From Theodoxus fluviatilis (Eukaryota > Mollusca > Gastropoda > Cycloneritida > Neritidae), in assembly GCA_034096865.1 (NCBI GenBank), contig JAWQFJ010028385.1, positions 16,782 to 80,781 on the forward strand: DNA of 64,000 bases, written 5' to 3'. This document shows, one piece after another, positions 43,985 to 57,036 of this stretch (positions are counted from its first letter, which is position 1; each line of letters opens with the position of its first letter). The position numbers were made by a program, and so were the translations under genes. A model generated the notes under the pieces. It was not told where the DNA came from, ran no database searches, and was given only the letters and a program-made list of their open reading frames with translations.

Positions 43985-46900
43985 GTAAGAAATAACTTGT
44001 TTTAACAGTCACTCCGCCTTTCTTTCTCCGTTACTTCCGCTTCTCGTTGTCAGTGGTCATCCAAAGCATCGTCTTGACTGTTTATGACATTATGTCCCCT
44101 AGGCTGAAGGACTAAAGGTGTCTTCACAGCCGTGTTTACCAGTTGTTCTCCTTGACATCATTTTCAGCAGCAACATCATTTGCAGCTCCTAATATCTCAT
44201 GCACTACCTTCGTCATAGTAATTTTTTGTGCGTATTTTTCCTTATTACCCATTTTTCTCTTGTATTGACTATTCGTCTATTGTGCCCACTTCCCATCCAT
44301 CTCATCCTTCTTTTACAGGTCTGCTTACCTCTCAATCGTCTTCGTCGTTCTTTCTCCAGACTGCTCTTTTCCTGTTTTTTCATCCTGCGTTTTTCCCAAT
44401 CACGTTTCCTGCTAGGTAATCTCACTGTTCCTGTGATCGCTCCAGCCCATCCGTCTGATGGCATCAAATAGTTCTATGCACATTTCTCTTGCTGTTCCCT
44501 TGCCTATACTGGAAGTGAAGCTCTCTTGATTGATTGTACATGCACACTTCGAGGGAATTTACCTTCTGTATTCAGTCACCTCGTGCTGTATGGTTTACTG
44601 CACTGGTTCGTCTTTTTGTGAACAGAGTAATCATATTAGGAGGTTTGGGGGTTGACCATATTAGGCATATATCTAGATGCTGGAAGGGGAAAAGGATATA
44701 GGTGGGACAAAAGGCAAGGTATCTTTGTTAGGCTGTTGTTGATGACAGTGACTGTTTTATTTTTCAGCTCTTCCATTGTGATTCTTGTCCTGGAAAACAA
44801 ATGGTCAAATGATCACCTGAGGGAAGCTCACATAGCAGCAAGAGGTAAGCAAGAGAGACAGGCAGACAGAGAGGGAGGCAGGCAGGCAGAGAGGGAGAGC
44901 ACAGATAAATAGATATATATATGGAGTTTAAAGTCTTGTCAACTTGTGTATGCCAGTGACTATAACTTCACTAAAAGTAGTTTAAATGGTCAAAAGTACA
45001 GAGGTGAGCAGAGAGCTGTGACATGTGTTTTTGAAAATAAACTTTGTGAAATAATAGTAATTGTGCATGATTATGGTAGAGTTTGTCATGACAATCAACT
45101 ATACAACATAAAAATTTCAGGTGATGCTTAGTTTGGTTGTATTAAAAAAAATACTGATCAAGTCTGTTCACAACATTAACACCGTCACACTTTCAAACAA
45201 TCACTGTGGGAACCTCTTGAAAGGGATATCTTTTATATTGCATCTTGTGGCATTACATACTGACCCAGTACTCTTACTCCAACCACAAAACTAAACTCAA
45301 AACCAGCAAGAAAAGACTGCATTGAGGATATTATTTTTTTGTACACAACATTACACCAAGATAAAATGTGTCACAGAAAATCATGTTTTAAAGTATCAAA
45401 TAACTGCACATTAGTTTTAAAAAGTGGTTAGATTGTATTCTTACTATCAAATGCACAAACCTAAAACAAAGCAATGATGTTGAAATGTATCTTGCATTAG
45501 ATAATTACCTCGGATCCCGCGACCCTTAAAAAAAGTTACACTTCTTGCATTTTAACACACCTGTTGCATCGAACGAACAAACGAACGAACAAAAACTTTA
45601 TTGCATCCATAATCACACTCACACATTCCAAGTCACGCAGTGACTATCCAAAAATGTAAACATTAAATTGTAATATCAAAATTGACAAATTTGCATTACA
45701 TACAACGAAAACAAAAGTTTTAATCATTTTCTGTTCATAACATAACACCTTGACAAATGATATTTTTTAGTTTATGTGACAAATTTGGAATTCAGAATAA
45801 GAAACAAGGTTTCAGTGCGTGCAGACAGAAGGCAGCTTCAGTTTGCACTCCTTCCTATGCACACCATGCTCTTATTACGTGCAGCAAAAAAAAAAAGTGT
45901 GTGTTTGTTCATAACATAACACCATTTTGTTCACAACATAAAACAAAACCAATTTAAAAAAGTGTGATGAAACAGTTCCTGATCACCAAAACATTCAATT
46001 TAACAAAACTGAATATTCTGTCAACATTGATGTATTCATTAAAACTTAAAATAGCCATTGAACATTTGTTGCTCTTGAAATGTACTTTGACGGTGTAATG
46101 TTATGAACTACATGAAAGATCTAGAAAAACAAAATTTTGGTTTGATTCTTGTACAAGAATGTTTATAGTAATAATACATGTAGAATGAAATGGTGGTTTG
46201 GTATAATTATTGTTTGGCCTTCTGTATATAGCTAGATAAGTTTGTTTGCAACATTACACACACAGATGTACGTGCGTAATGTTGTGAACAGAGTGTGTTT
46301 TTCTAAAAATGTGCCTAAATGGAATCTTGAGAGTGTGTCTGCGTTCAACAATGTAGAACTTAACCAGAAGGTTGTTATTCTTTATCCCCACCAAGTTTAA
46401 CAGTTGATTTTTGTGGTTTTTGGATGTTCACAACACTAACACCATTTTTAATTCCACTTGCCATGGTTTTCCTCACTAAAAGTACATGCAGAGTGTGATT
46501 TCAGTCCTGACAAAAAGACCACAGCAAAGCTGAATAATCTATAGTCCTATTTACCAACAACTTGATAACATAATAATACACGCACCATCTGATTTTAGCT
46601 GCTTTCCCTCAAAATTGAGCAATTTGGTCTGTACACAACTAATAATGCCCGGAACTTGTTTTTATTTTTTTCCTAAAATATATCAAATATCTAGATTTTT
46701 GCAACACACACTTATTTTGCTGTCACACAATTGCAGGAAAATCCACTTCATGTCAAAAAACAAAAACATGTTTGATTTATTTGAAGATAAAGTTGCAAAA
46801 TCTTAACACAATTTTTTTTTCGCGGTCGTTAAAATGTTGTTTTATCAAGTCAAAACAAAAGTTTTCTGATTTTAAAAAAAACTTAACCATGAAATACAAC

Positions 46901-47801
46901 CATTGTAGCATGTAGTGACACTGATTGCATGGGGTAAGACAAAATCTTTGTGTGGAATTTTAACCTTTGAAGACGATGGTGCTAGTCTTACACAAATGTT
47001 GTGAACAGACTTTATACATCAAATTTATTATTTTGGATTACAAATTTTATTTCTCAGCAAGTCTGTTGAAAAGAAGGTCTCCCAAAAACAACTCTGGCAG
47101 AAAATAATTATTAGGATAAACTTTCTCTGTGTGTGAAAAAGAGCTTGAAAATGAGCCTTTTGGAATGTGTCACACTTTATCTGTTTCCCAAAACTCAATA
47201 TTCCTAACACAAATGCAAATAACTCAACAACTATCAATTTTAGTGAGAAAAAAATTCTTTGCTAGCAACATTGTTCAATTCTGAATAAGTCACAGCAAGT
47301 TTGAAGTCTGCATGTGTTGAAGTTTGAGTTTGTGAGGCAAAGTTTCACTGATGGGTATTGAAATTGGCCCTCTGCTCACCTCTGTACTTTTGACAAAATA
47401 TATGTATCAAAATTGAAAGAAAAAAAATGTGGCATTGTACATTCTGTCTACAATTGATATGCTTTGCCTTTCTTAAGATGAAACGAGCACTTTGTTTACT
47501 TAGTGAGATTTGACAGTGTGATATGTTTAGTTTGCTACCATGCACCCTTTGAGAAGTTTAGGCATACAATTACAACAAAAAATAGTTGTTGTTAAGGTAA
47601 CATGGCCCAAGAAAAAAGGGTGGGTAGATTGGCCTGAAAATGTTCTTTCTTTAAGAAGAGGCCAGATGAAACATGAACCAAACTTTCTTTCGCTGGAAAC
47701 CCCTTTTAAAACTCAAATAGTGGATTCCATGTGTTCTCTAAGGGCAGGGAAGATGGGACAGCACACAGTTCATTGTTTACCATCACTTTCTTGTCTTTAT
47801 C

Positions 47802-47875
<74 letters not shown>

Positions 47876-50800
47876 TCAAAGAAGAAAACAAGTTCAGGGT
47901 TGGCAGAAAAAAGCAGGGTTGGTAAGCCTATCATAACCACAATTTTTTTTCTTGGGGGAGGGGGGGATTGATTGAAAGTGTGGATGGCTATTAATAGTAT
48001 TATGTGACCTGTTCTGACAAAACTAGGGTTGAGTTGCTGAGGCACTTTTGTTGTATGGCACAGAAAGAGTTGCTGGGGCACTTTTGTTGTAGGGCACAGA
48101 AAGAGTTGCTGGGGCACTTTTGTTGTAGGGCACAGAAAGAGTTGCTGGGGCCCACACAAGGTGAAATGAGTTTTTGACTCACATGCGAAGCAAAAGTGAG
48201 TCTATGTACTAACCCGTTTTGTCCGGGCGTCCGGGCGTCCGAAAACTTTAACGTTGGATTTTTCTCGGAGACTATTAAGTCTATCAATACCAAATGTGGC
48301 ATGATGGTGTATGATGACAAGGCATCAAAAAACATACATAGTGACTTGTCCTTGCTTCAAGGTCAAGGTCGCAGGGGCCATAAATGTTGTCTAAAAACCA
48401 GTCATTTTTCACATTTTCTCAATTTTCTCTGAAGTTTTTGAGATTGGATACCTGACCTATATATGGTATATAGGGCAAAGTAAGCCCTATCTTTTAATAC
48501 CAGTTTGGTTGACCTTGCTTCAAGGTCAAGGTCACTGGAGCTCTTCAAAGTTGGATTGTATACATATTTTGAAGTGACCTTGACCCTGAACTATGGAAGA
48601 TAACTGTTTTAAACTTAATAATTATGTTGGGCACATGTTATACCTTCATCATGAGACACATTTGGTCACATATCATCAAGGTTAAGGTCACTTTGACCCT
48701 TATGAAATGTGCCCAAAATGGGGTAGTGAACCACTAAAAGTGACCATATCTCATGGTAGAAAGTGCCAATAAGCACCATTGTGCTTCCTATGTCTTGAAT
48801 TAACAGCTTTGTGTTGCATGACCTTGGATGACCTTGAACTTGGGTCAAGGTCACATGTATTTTGGTAGGAAAAATGTGTAAAGCATTTCTTAGTGTATGA
48901 TGTCATTGGTAGGTTTAGTTGTTTGACCTTGACCTTGAGGGTCACCTGAAGGTCAAGGTCATATAAAGGTCAAGGTCAAGCATGTGAGTCGTATGGGCTT
49001 TGCCCTTCTTGTTGATAATTTCTGATAGATAAAACAATTACACCCCCCACCCCACCCCCACCCCCAACCCCACCCCCACCCCCAAAATAAAAAGGTTGAG
49101 GTTATGGTAACCTGATCAACCTTATTTTTTCCTGCCAACCCTAAACTTTCCTTTTATCACAAAAGATAAATTAGAAGATAGAATAGACAACAAACATCAA
49201 ACTGTGTGCCGTCCCATCTTTCATTCCCTACAAACACTCGGGGAATCCACTACTTACATTTAAGACAGCATCTTCAGTGCAAGAAAAACATGATTAATTT
49301 TTTGTTCAATCTGGCCTCTTCTGAAATGAAAACAAACAAAAACTTTCAGGCTGACCTACCGACCTTTTTTGTGGTTTTATATATATCTAGTTATGATTTT
49401 CACATATTTCAAACAGTTTTTTTAGGGTCATTGTGCCAATTGCCTGCACTGTGTTACACTAAATTTTGTTAAACAGGTACAAACTTAACAGTTTTTGACT
49501 CACATGCGAAGCAAAAGTGAGTCTATGTACTCAGCCGTGTCGTCCGCCCGTCCGTCCGTCCGGGCGTCCGGGCGTCCGTCCGGGCGTAAAAAACTTCAAT
49601 GTTGGATTTTTCTCGGAGACTATTAAGTCTATCAACACCAAATGTGGCATGATGGTGTATGATGACAAGGCCTCAAAAAACATACATAGTGACTTGACCT
49701 TGCTTCAAGGTCAAGGTCACAGGAGCCATAAATGTGGTCTCAAAAACAGTCATTTTTCACATTTTCCCAATTTTCTCCCACGTTATTGAGAATGGCGACC
49801 TTAGCTACAAGTGGTATATAGGTCAAAGCATGCCCTATCTTTTGATACCAGTTTGGTTGACCTTGCTTCAAGGTCAAGGTCACAGGAGCTCTTCAAAGTT
49901 GGATTGTATACATATTTTGAAGTGACCTTGACCCTGAACTATGGAAGATAACTGTTTCAAACTTAATAATTATGTGGGGCACATGTTATACTTTCATCAT
50001 AAGACACATTTGGTCACATATCATCAAGGTCAAGGTCACTTTGACCCTTATGAAATGTGCCCAAAATGGGGTAGTGAACCACTAAAAGTGACTATATCTC
50101 ATGGTAGAAAGTGCCAATAAGCACCATTGTGCTTCCTATGTCTTTAATTAACAGCTTTGTGTTGCATGACCTTGGATGACCTTGACCTTGGGTCAAGGTC
50201 ACATGTATTTTGGTAGGAAAAATGTGTAAAGCATTTCTTAGTGTATGATGTCATTGGTAGGTTTAGTTGTTTGACCTTGACCTTTAAGGTCACCTGAACG
50301 TCAAGGTCATATAAAGGTCAAGGTCAAGCATGTGAGTCGTATGGGCTTTGCCCTTCTTGTTTAAGAGGTTTTTATAGACCTGTGCTCTTTAATTCATCAT
50401 AAACTTATTTTTCAAGATACACTCATACAGTAACACATTTGGTATAAAATTATTTAACTAAATTCAATGAACCTTTAACTGTGTTCTTCAGTATCTTCAG
50501 GAATCCACTTAATCATCTTACTGTCAGAACCAGTCTCATGTAAGCATAGGTATCATGCAAGGAGACTGGACTGACTTGGAACAGGTTTGTAGAAACTAGT
50601 CACTGAAGACATGGACACTGATATTGACAGTGTGAAGAAGTGATTTGGCTTGCTATTTGAATTTGTAGCTTGAGTTTGTTGTCAAAACTTGAGTTACATG
50701 CATCAAATTTGATCTGGTTGGAAATTTTTCATTGTTTCCTTCTTGGAATCTCTTGAGCTTGACAAATAATTTCTGTAAGCTGTGTAGTACTTTACTTCAA

Positions 50801-50892
50801 AGTGAATATTACAAACTGATGTGTGCACCAGCAGGCATGCATGCATGTGTGCTTGTGTGTATATTTGTGTGTGTGTGTGTTTGCATGTGTAT

Positions 50893-50930
<38 letters not shown>

Positions 50931-52296
50931 AAGTGTGTGTGCAAGGTGTGTATGTGTGTGTTAGTCATGTTTGTGTGTGTTTGCATGTGTGCTTGTGTGT
51001 ATTTGTGTGTGTGTGCATAATATGTGTATGTGTGTGTGTGCAAGGTGTGTATGTGTGTGTTAGTCATGTTTGTGTTTGTGTGTGTGTGTGTGTGTGTGTA
51101 TGTTATGTGTGTGTTAATTTGTGTGTGCCTGTGAGTGTGTGAGTTTGCACATCTACAAAATTTGCACATCTTTTTTTTGTGTCTTTCCACATTCTTTCCA
51201 TGGAAGGGACAAGGAGAAACCTGATGTTGTATGGGTGAATTAATGTACAATAATGTATCTTTTGCAGAAAACACAAATGAGACATGCAAATCTGGAGTCT
51301 TACGTGTTCTGGAAGCCTGCATGAAGTGCACTAGAGAAGAACTGGTAGGACATTTTTTTATGTGTGTCCATTATGTACTCCAGAGTTTTCTCTCTTCTTT
51401 ATGCCCCTGGCCAGAGATTGTGGCCGTGGGTTTGGGCCCTGCTGGAAGTATGAAAGTTCTACTGCCACTTCTTATAATCTGCTTTTTAACTGTAACCTGC
51501 TTTCCTACTGAATATTTGTTTTCAGTGATATCCTCTTGCATCCATTGCCATGAAATGAAGACTCAGTGACCCATCATATGTAAAGTGCAAGAATTATCTA
51601 TGAGATGGTGCTAAGGTTAGGATGATGATCATTTCCACAGCACAAGCTTGAAGCAATTGCATTGTGTGGTGTTTGAAAAAGGAAGACCACTCTGTAGATC
51701 ACATGTGGAGGGAAGAGTTACCTACTTCAAACATAGGCATTGGAATGAAGTTTTGCATAAATATTCTCATGACTTCTGTTCCTGAGACCATTAAACACTT
51801 GGCTTAGTGTGAAAGATTTGAAAGAATTCTCACTGAAGACTAATGGTGGAAAAGGTGGGGTCAAAGCAAGCTTTTCAAATAAGTTTGCTACTCCAAAGAT
51901 GTTTTTCATTGGAAATCAGTGGTTGTGCAATGTGTGATTGTTTCCTTCCTGATCCTTACAGAGAAGCGAGATTTCCTACTGCCGGAACACAGGCTTCAAG
52001 GAGCTTGTGGAGTGTGATGGTGGAAAGGCACACTTCAGGGGGTGAGTTGTTTGGGGTTTTGCCCCTCAGTTTGTCTCCTTTTCTTTGACCTGGCATTTGC
52101 ATGATTGCTCACACTGTCTTGTCATTCTCCAAAACTCTGGGTGTTCTTGATAATTATTTTCACCAAGGCTCTGTCTGTCTGTCTCTCCTTCTTTGTGTTG
52201 TCTGTTCATTCATCTGTCCATCCATCTGTGTGTCCATCTGCCTGTCTTTGTCTTTATTGCTGTCTGTCAGTGACACCGTGTGTCTGTGTTTCTGTG

Positions 52297-52337
<41 letters not shown>

Positions 52338-52372
52338 CTTTGTGTCTGTGTGCCTGTCTGCGTGTATGTTTT

Positions 52373-52445
<73 letters not shown>

Positions 52446-52544
52446 GGCTGTGTCTCTCTGCCTGGCAGTGTCTCTGTCTGTGTGTGTCTTTATCTGTCTT
52501 GTCTTGTCTGTGTGGCTGTCCATCCATCCATTAGTCCATCTGTC

Positions 52545-52615
<71 letters not shown>

Positions 52616-52859
52616 CATCTTTTCTGTCTATCCCATTTAGTGTTCTTGCCAACCATTTATCTTTACTGTCCTTTGACTGACTTCTTGTCATTACAGTTGT
52701 GACATTTTGCCCGCCATGGAACAGAAGTCTTTCTGGATCTTTGAGGGTGTGTGCTTGGGGCTTGGATTCCTCTCGTACCTGGTTGTCTACTACCGCCAGA
52801 GGCGCCTGGACAACCTCATGATGGAGAAGATCAACAGACAGATAGCTTCTGCCATGTAG
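43929..52859 (+). CDS. JTB: JTB (jumping translocation breakpoint) membrane protein (five exons)
   Basis: JTB is a small type I membrane protein linked in vertebrates to mitochondria and cytokinesis. Exons are 43929-43984, 44768-44844, 51268-51344, 51962-52041 and 52697-52859. All have GT..AG borders and phases that join, giving 453 nt and 150 residues (human about 146). Order of parts: signal-like hydrophobic segment ([18 protein letters not shown]), Cys-rich ectodomain ([35 protein letters not shown]), [11 protein letters not shown], transmembrane segment, then the cytoplasmic [21 protein letters not shown]. The MEQ-FW-FEG and RQR-LD-EK---QI pattern is diagnostic. Intron 2 is 6.4 kb and repeat-rich. 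Confidence 0.94.
44768..44844 (+). CDS. JTB: JTB exon 2
   Basis: Acceptor TTTTTCAG and donor AGAG|GTAAGC. It encodes [20 protein letters not shown] and HIAAR, finishing the signal segment. Confidence 0.88.
44989..47394. mobile_element. 2.4-kb element with 25-bp perfect inverted repeats and an internal dispersed motif
   Basis: GTCAAAAGTACAGAGG continuing to 45013 is exactly repeated, inverted, at 47370-47394. Between them the word GTTCACAACATTA(A)CACC, or close variants in either orientation, occurs many times (near 45170, 45342, 45733, 45908, 45930, 46096, 46250, 46279, 46427 and 46996). No long reading frame is present. It is probably a non-autonomous DNA transposon in JTB intron 2. A target duplication is not clear. 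Confidence 0.6.
47802..47873. repeat. (GT)n microsatellite
   Basis: An uninterrupted run of about 36 GT units. Confidence 0.97.
48031..48151. repeat. 36-bp tandem repeat, three units plus a partial
   Basis: Units begin GAGTTGCTGxGGCACTTTTG at 48031, 48067 and 48103, with a partial at 48139. Confidence 0.92.
48176..49010 (+). mobile_element. AGGTCA-rich element, copy H
   Basis: Full-length forward copy in JTB intron 2, with both hairpin-bearing ends. Confidence 0.9.
49091..49385 (+). mobile_element. MITE family copy (degraded), related to 54290-54589
   Basis: GGTTATGGTAACCTGA, GTGCC(G/A)TC(C/A)CATCTT and CAGGC(T/C)(G/A)ACCTAC(C/T)GACC align in order with the 54290-54589 element. The right inverted end is lost. 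Confidence 0.65.
49497..50358 (+). mobile_element. AGGTCA-rich element, copy I
   Basis: Full-length forward copy in JTB intron 2. Its GTCCGTCCGGGC microsatellite lies at 49540-49587. Confidence 0.92.
50858..51135. repeat. Compound GT-rich microsatellite
   Basis: GT runs interspersed with GCAAG, CATG and TTAGTCATG words. One block of about 73 bp (GTGTGCAAGGTGTGTATGTG and following) is duplicated at about 50936 and 51027. Confidence 0.95.
51268..51344 (+). CDS. JTB: JTB exon 3
   Basis: Acceptor TTTGCAG and donor CTG|GTAGGA. It encodes [20 protein letters not shown] and TREEL with three cysteines. Confidence 0.92.
51962..52041 (+). CDS. JTB: JTB exon 4
   Basis: Acceptor CTTACAG and donor GG|GTGAGT. 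It encodes [20 protein letters not shown] and GKAHFRG. Confidence 0.92.
52296..52334. repeat. (GT)n microsatellite in JTB intron 4
   Basis: A run of GT units embedded in a CTGT-rich region. Confidence 0.95.
52374..52446. repeat. (CTGT)n microsatellite in JTB intron 4
   Basis: About 18 tandem CTGT units. Confidence 0.97.
52548..52612. repeat. (CT)n microsatellite in JTB intron 4
   Basis: About 32 CT units, ending about 85 bp before the exon 5 acceptor. Confidence 0.97.
52697..52859 (+). CDS. JTB: JTB exon 5
   Basis: Acceptor ATTACAG and stop TAG at 52857-52859. It encodes [17 protein letters not shown], the transmembrane helix and the basic cytoplasmic tail [16 protein letters not shown]. 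Confidence 0.95.
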
Positions 52860-54289
52860 AAACCCCCTGCCTACCCTGTATGGTGTGGAGATATGTGGTG
52901 TCTTCGGCTGGGCAGTTCCACCTCCCCAGCCATGCAGCTTCAGCTGATGTTCTCATGTAGGCAGATGTGCCTGGCTACCTACCTACAGCCACTGGGATGC
53001 TATGTCGGACACTGGGTCAGCAGAGGTAGCCTCCATCTTGATGACTGAATGCAGTAGACAGGCTACAGAAAGAACACCTACTACCAAAATGTTGACTGAC
53101 TGTTCACAGGCTGTTGGTTGACTGTTCAAGGCTGAGGACTGGTTTGGGTTACTTCTTGAGAGTGGTGATGTGTTCTGAAGCAAGTGAGGTCTCCTCTTGC
53201 CATATGGGGACTGTTGTCTTGCTGTGGAAACAAATTGTAGTTTGTAGGGAATCTATTTTTCACTCTGCTGTTGGAAAGTAAAGGCTGCAATTGATAAACA
53301 TGCTGCCTTCACTGGCTTCAGCCTGATTTTGACAAGATATCATCATAATGACTGTGTTCACTGATAGACTTTTAGATATTTAACATCTTAAGAAGTACCC
53401 TCATTTGGTGCTGTACCTTGGTCTGAGAATGCAATCATTTCAATTCCTTGTATGATTTGGCTTACTTAGTTAAAGGAAATGGTAATGAAAGTGCTAACAA
53501 AGCTAATCTAAGAAGCTTTGAAATATACTATTGCATGAAAATTATCTCCTGATGGAAATAATGTTACAGTTGGAAAATTGTTTTATGGGATGATGCTGAT
53601 GGAAAAGATTAAACATAATTACAAAAATTGTCACAGATACTGGCAGGACAGTATGTGAATTACAGAGAATCTTGACAGACCACCAGCAGAAGAATAGAGG
53701 TATGATAAAAGTTCTTCCATGTAGCAGACTCTAAAGAGTACCCATGAGGAAAACTCTGTTTGATGAGACTGACAGAGAGAGAGGAATGGTGGAACTAGCC
53801 ATGGAAGTATCATGAGCCACTGTTATTCATTGCGACTGCTTCATCCTTCTTACTGCCTCTTGCTCACCAATGAATTGTATAGTGTATACTGTATAGTGTG
53901 ATTTGTGAACTGAGACGTAGAAGAACAATACTGAACTCTCTCCCTTTGGATGCTGGTTCACTGGAATCTTTTTTTGTAAAAATGTCACATTAATGTTTTT
54001 GGCAGTTTGGAAGAGTTTTTCATCTTTCCTTGTCAGCATCATCACCTGTCATCACCTGTCATCACAATTCGCTTGGACAAGCTCAACAACTCCTCTGTTT
54101 TCATTTCAGTTGCATTGCAACTGCTTGGGCATGTGGCATTTTCTTTCTGATTCAAACCCAGGAGGGTTCAGACTAGGACATATTCCTTCTCTGTGTTCCT
54201 GTGTGACTGTTGCTTGGTGGGTTGTGCACATAATGGTGTTGATGTAAAACATGTAATGTTCCTTCTGTGGGATTTGATAAGGCTACAAA
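52860..54289 (+). other. JTB 3' UTR and downstream sequence
   Basis: No further exon is seen. The 3' UTR must begin here, but I found no clearly placed polyadenylation signal, so its length is open. Confidence 0.4.
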
Positions 54290-54589
54290 AGTTGTGGTTA
54301 TGGTAACCTGAATGACCCAATTTATTTTTGCCTACACTCTACACTTTTTTTTAATCATGAAAAAAAAGAGAAGAAGATAAACAATGAACTGCGTGCCATC
54401 ACATCTTCCCTGTCCTATGAGCACTCAGGAAATCCGCTATTCACATTTTAGACATTGTTCTCGGGGAAAGAGAAACTTGATCAAATGTTTATTTTGGACT
54501 CTTCTAAAAGATATGATTTTAGAAACTTCAGGCCAACCTACTGACCCTTTGAGGTAGTTCTATTTTGTCATGTTACCATAACCACAACT
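54290..54589. mobile_element. 300-bp MITE with 18-bp perfect inverted repeats
   Basis: AGTTGTGGTTATGGTAAC at 54290-54307 is exactly inverted at 54572-54589. The interior is non-coding, and a second, degraded copy lies at 49091-49385. Confidence 0.8.
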
Positions 54590-54609
54590 ATTGTTTGTTT
54601 GTTTTTGTT

Positions 54610-55475
54610 GACTCACATGCGAAGCAAAAGTGAGTCTATGTACTGAGCCGTGTCGTCCGTCCGTCCGTCCGGGCGTCCGTCCGGGCGTCCGGGCGTCCGT
54701 AAAAAACTTAAACGTTGGATTTTTCTCGGAGACTATTAAGTCTATCAACACCAAATGTGGCATGATGGTGTATGATGACAAGGCCTCAAAAAACATACAT
54801 AGTGACTTGACCTTGCTTCAAGGTCAAGGTCACAGGAGCCATAAATGTGGTCTCAAAAACAGTCATTTTTCACATTTTCCCAATTTTCTCCCACGTTATT
54901 GAGAATGGCGACCTTAGCTACAAGTGGTATATAGGTCAAAGCAAGCCCTATCTTTTGATACCAGTTTGGTTGACCTTGCTTCAAGGTCAAGGTCACAGGA
55001 GCTCTTCAAAGTTGGATTGTATACATATTTTGAAGTGACCTTGACCCTGAACTATGGAAGATAACTGTTTCAAACTTAATAATTATGTGGGGCACATGTT
55101 ATACTTTCATCATGAGACACATTTGGTCACATATCATCAAGGTCAAGGTCACTTTGACCCTTATGAAATGTGACCAAAATGGGGTAGTGAACCACTGAAA
55201 GTGACTATATCTCATGGTAGAAAGTGCCAATAAGCACCATTGTGCTTCCTATGTCTTGAATTAACAGCTTTGTGTTGCATGACCTTGGATGACCTTGACC
55301 TTGGGTCAAGGTCACATGTTTTTTTTGGTAGGAAAAAAATGTGTAAATCATTTCTTAGTGTATGATGTCATTGCTAGGTTTAGTTGTTTGACCTTGACCT
55401 TGAAGGTCACCTGAAGGTCAAGGTCATATAAAGGTCAAGGTCAAGCATGTGAGTAGTATGGGCTTTGCCCTTCTT
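54610..55475 (+). mobile_element. AGGTCA-rich element, copy J
   Basis: Full-length forward copy with both termini and a GTCC-rich microsatellite at 54655-54700. Confidence 0.92.
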
Positions 55476-55478
55476 GTC

Positions 55479-56070
55479 TCAATTTTCTCTGAAGGTTTTG
55501 AGATTGGATACCTGACCTATATATGGTATATAGGGCAAAGTAATCCCTATCTTTTGATACCAGTTTGGTTGACCTTGCTTCAAGGTCAAGGTCACAGGAG
55601 CTCTTCAAAGTTGGATTGTATACATATTTTGAAGCGACCTTGCCCCTGAACTATGGAAGATAACTGTTCCAAACTTCATAACATTGTAGTACACATGTTA
55701 TACTTTCATCATGAGACACATTTGGTCACATATCATCAAGGTCAAGGTCACTTTGACCCTTATGAAATGTGACCAAAATGGGGTAGTGAACCACTAAAAG
55801 TGACTATATCTCATGGTAGAACGTGCCAATAAGCACCATTGTGCTTCCTATGTCTTGAATTAACAGCTTTGTGTTTTATGACCTTGGATGACCTTGACCT
55901 TGGGTCAAGGCCACATGTATTTTGGTAGAAAAAATGTATAAAGCATTTCTTAGTGTATGATGTCATTGCTAGGTGTAGTTGTTTGACCTTGACCTTGAGG
56001 GGCACATGAAGGTCAAGGTCATGAAAAGGTCAAGGTCAATCATGTGAGTCGTATGGGCTTTGCCCTTCTT
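55479..56070 (+). mobile_element. AGGTCA-rich element, fragment J2
   Basis: Starts inside the element (CTCAATTTTCTCTGAAGG) immediately after copy J and ends with the normal GGGCTTTGCCCTTCTT terminus. It forms a partial head-to-tail tandem. Confidence 0.9.
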
Positions 56071-56700
56071 GTTGTTGTTGTTGTGCCTAATCTTTTCCTG
56101 ACCATATCATGTGTGCAATGTACTGATGAAGTTTCTGCATGTAAGGGAGAGACTGTGACTGTGTTTTGTCCAAACTCTGTACAGCATTGTAACATTGAAT
56201 TTGGTTGCTGATTAGCTGTTGGTTTTAGAGTTGTATTTACTACTGAGTTCTCTTCAGATGACTGATTGTATTGTAAATTGAATGTTTCAATGTTGAAAAT
56301 TCACTGTCAAATGGAATCAGATTGCAGATGTCAATACATGTGGGAGTGTGCTGTTGAGGTCTATGGATAACTTGAGTATGAATTTGTAATTGATAAATCT
56401 GTTTCAAAGTGTTTCCAAATTGGTTTCTTCATATTCTGAGTTGTTTATTTGTTTCTTTTGCCATGTACTTGTATTGCTATACGTTTTTTCATCTAGGGTA
56501 ACATGCTACTTTCCCTTCACTTTTAGATATCCGTGGTCACTGTTAAATCAGTGAATAACTGTGTATATGTTTTCCTTTGGGTAGTGTGGGTATTTTATTT
56601 AGTTGAAAAGACGGTTTAACTTCATGCATAAATCTGTCTGCCATCCTGGTATCTACATTGCAGACGTGTACTTGAAAACAGTACATAGATGTGATGAAAC
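56071..56700. other. Unannotated AT-rich sequence
   Basis: Nothing recognised. Confidence 0.35.
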
Positions 56701-56710
56701 ATTTTCACTG

Positions 56711-56716
56711 TGTGTG

Positions 56717-56748
<32 letters not shown>

Positions 56749-56963
56749 CGCGCGTGTGCGTGCATGTGTGCACATGGGTGCATGCTTGTGTGTGAGTGTG
56801 TTAGAGATAATGTTTCATTTACTTTTTTCTTGCACATTTGAGGAAAGGAAATCAAGACAGCCATTAACTGTATGGAGTTTTGCTTTGAAATTAGGCAGCT
56901 TTTGCAAGGAGGTAAATAGTGTGTGTGTGTGTGAGTGTGTGTGTATGTGTGTGTGTGTGTGAG

Positions 56964-57036
<73 letters not shown>

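Noticed and set aside
52101..52640. Long frames rich in Cys-Val, Ser-Leu or Thr-Asp-Arg
   Set aside because: These are translations of the GT, CT and CTGT microsatellites in JTB intron 4.
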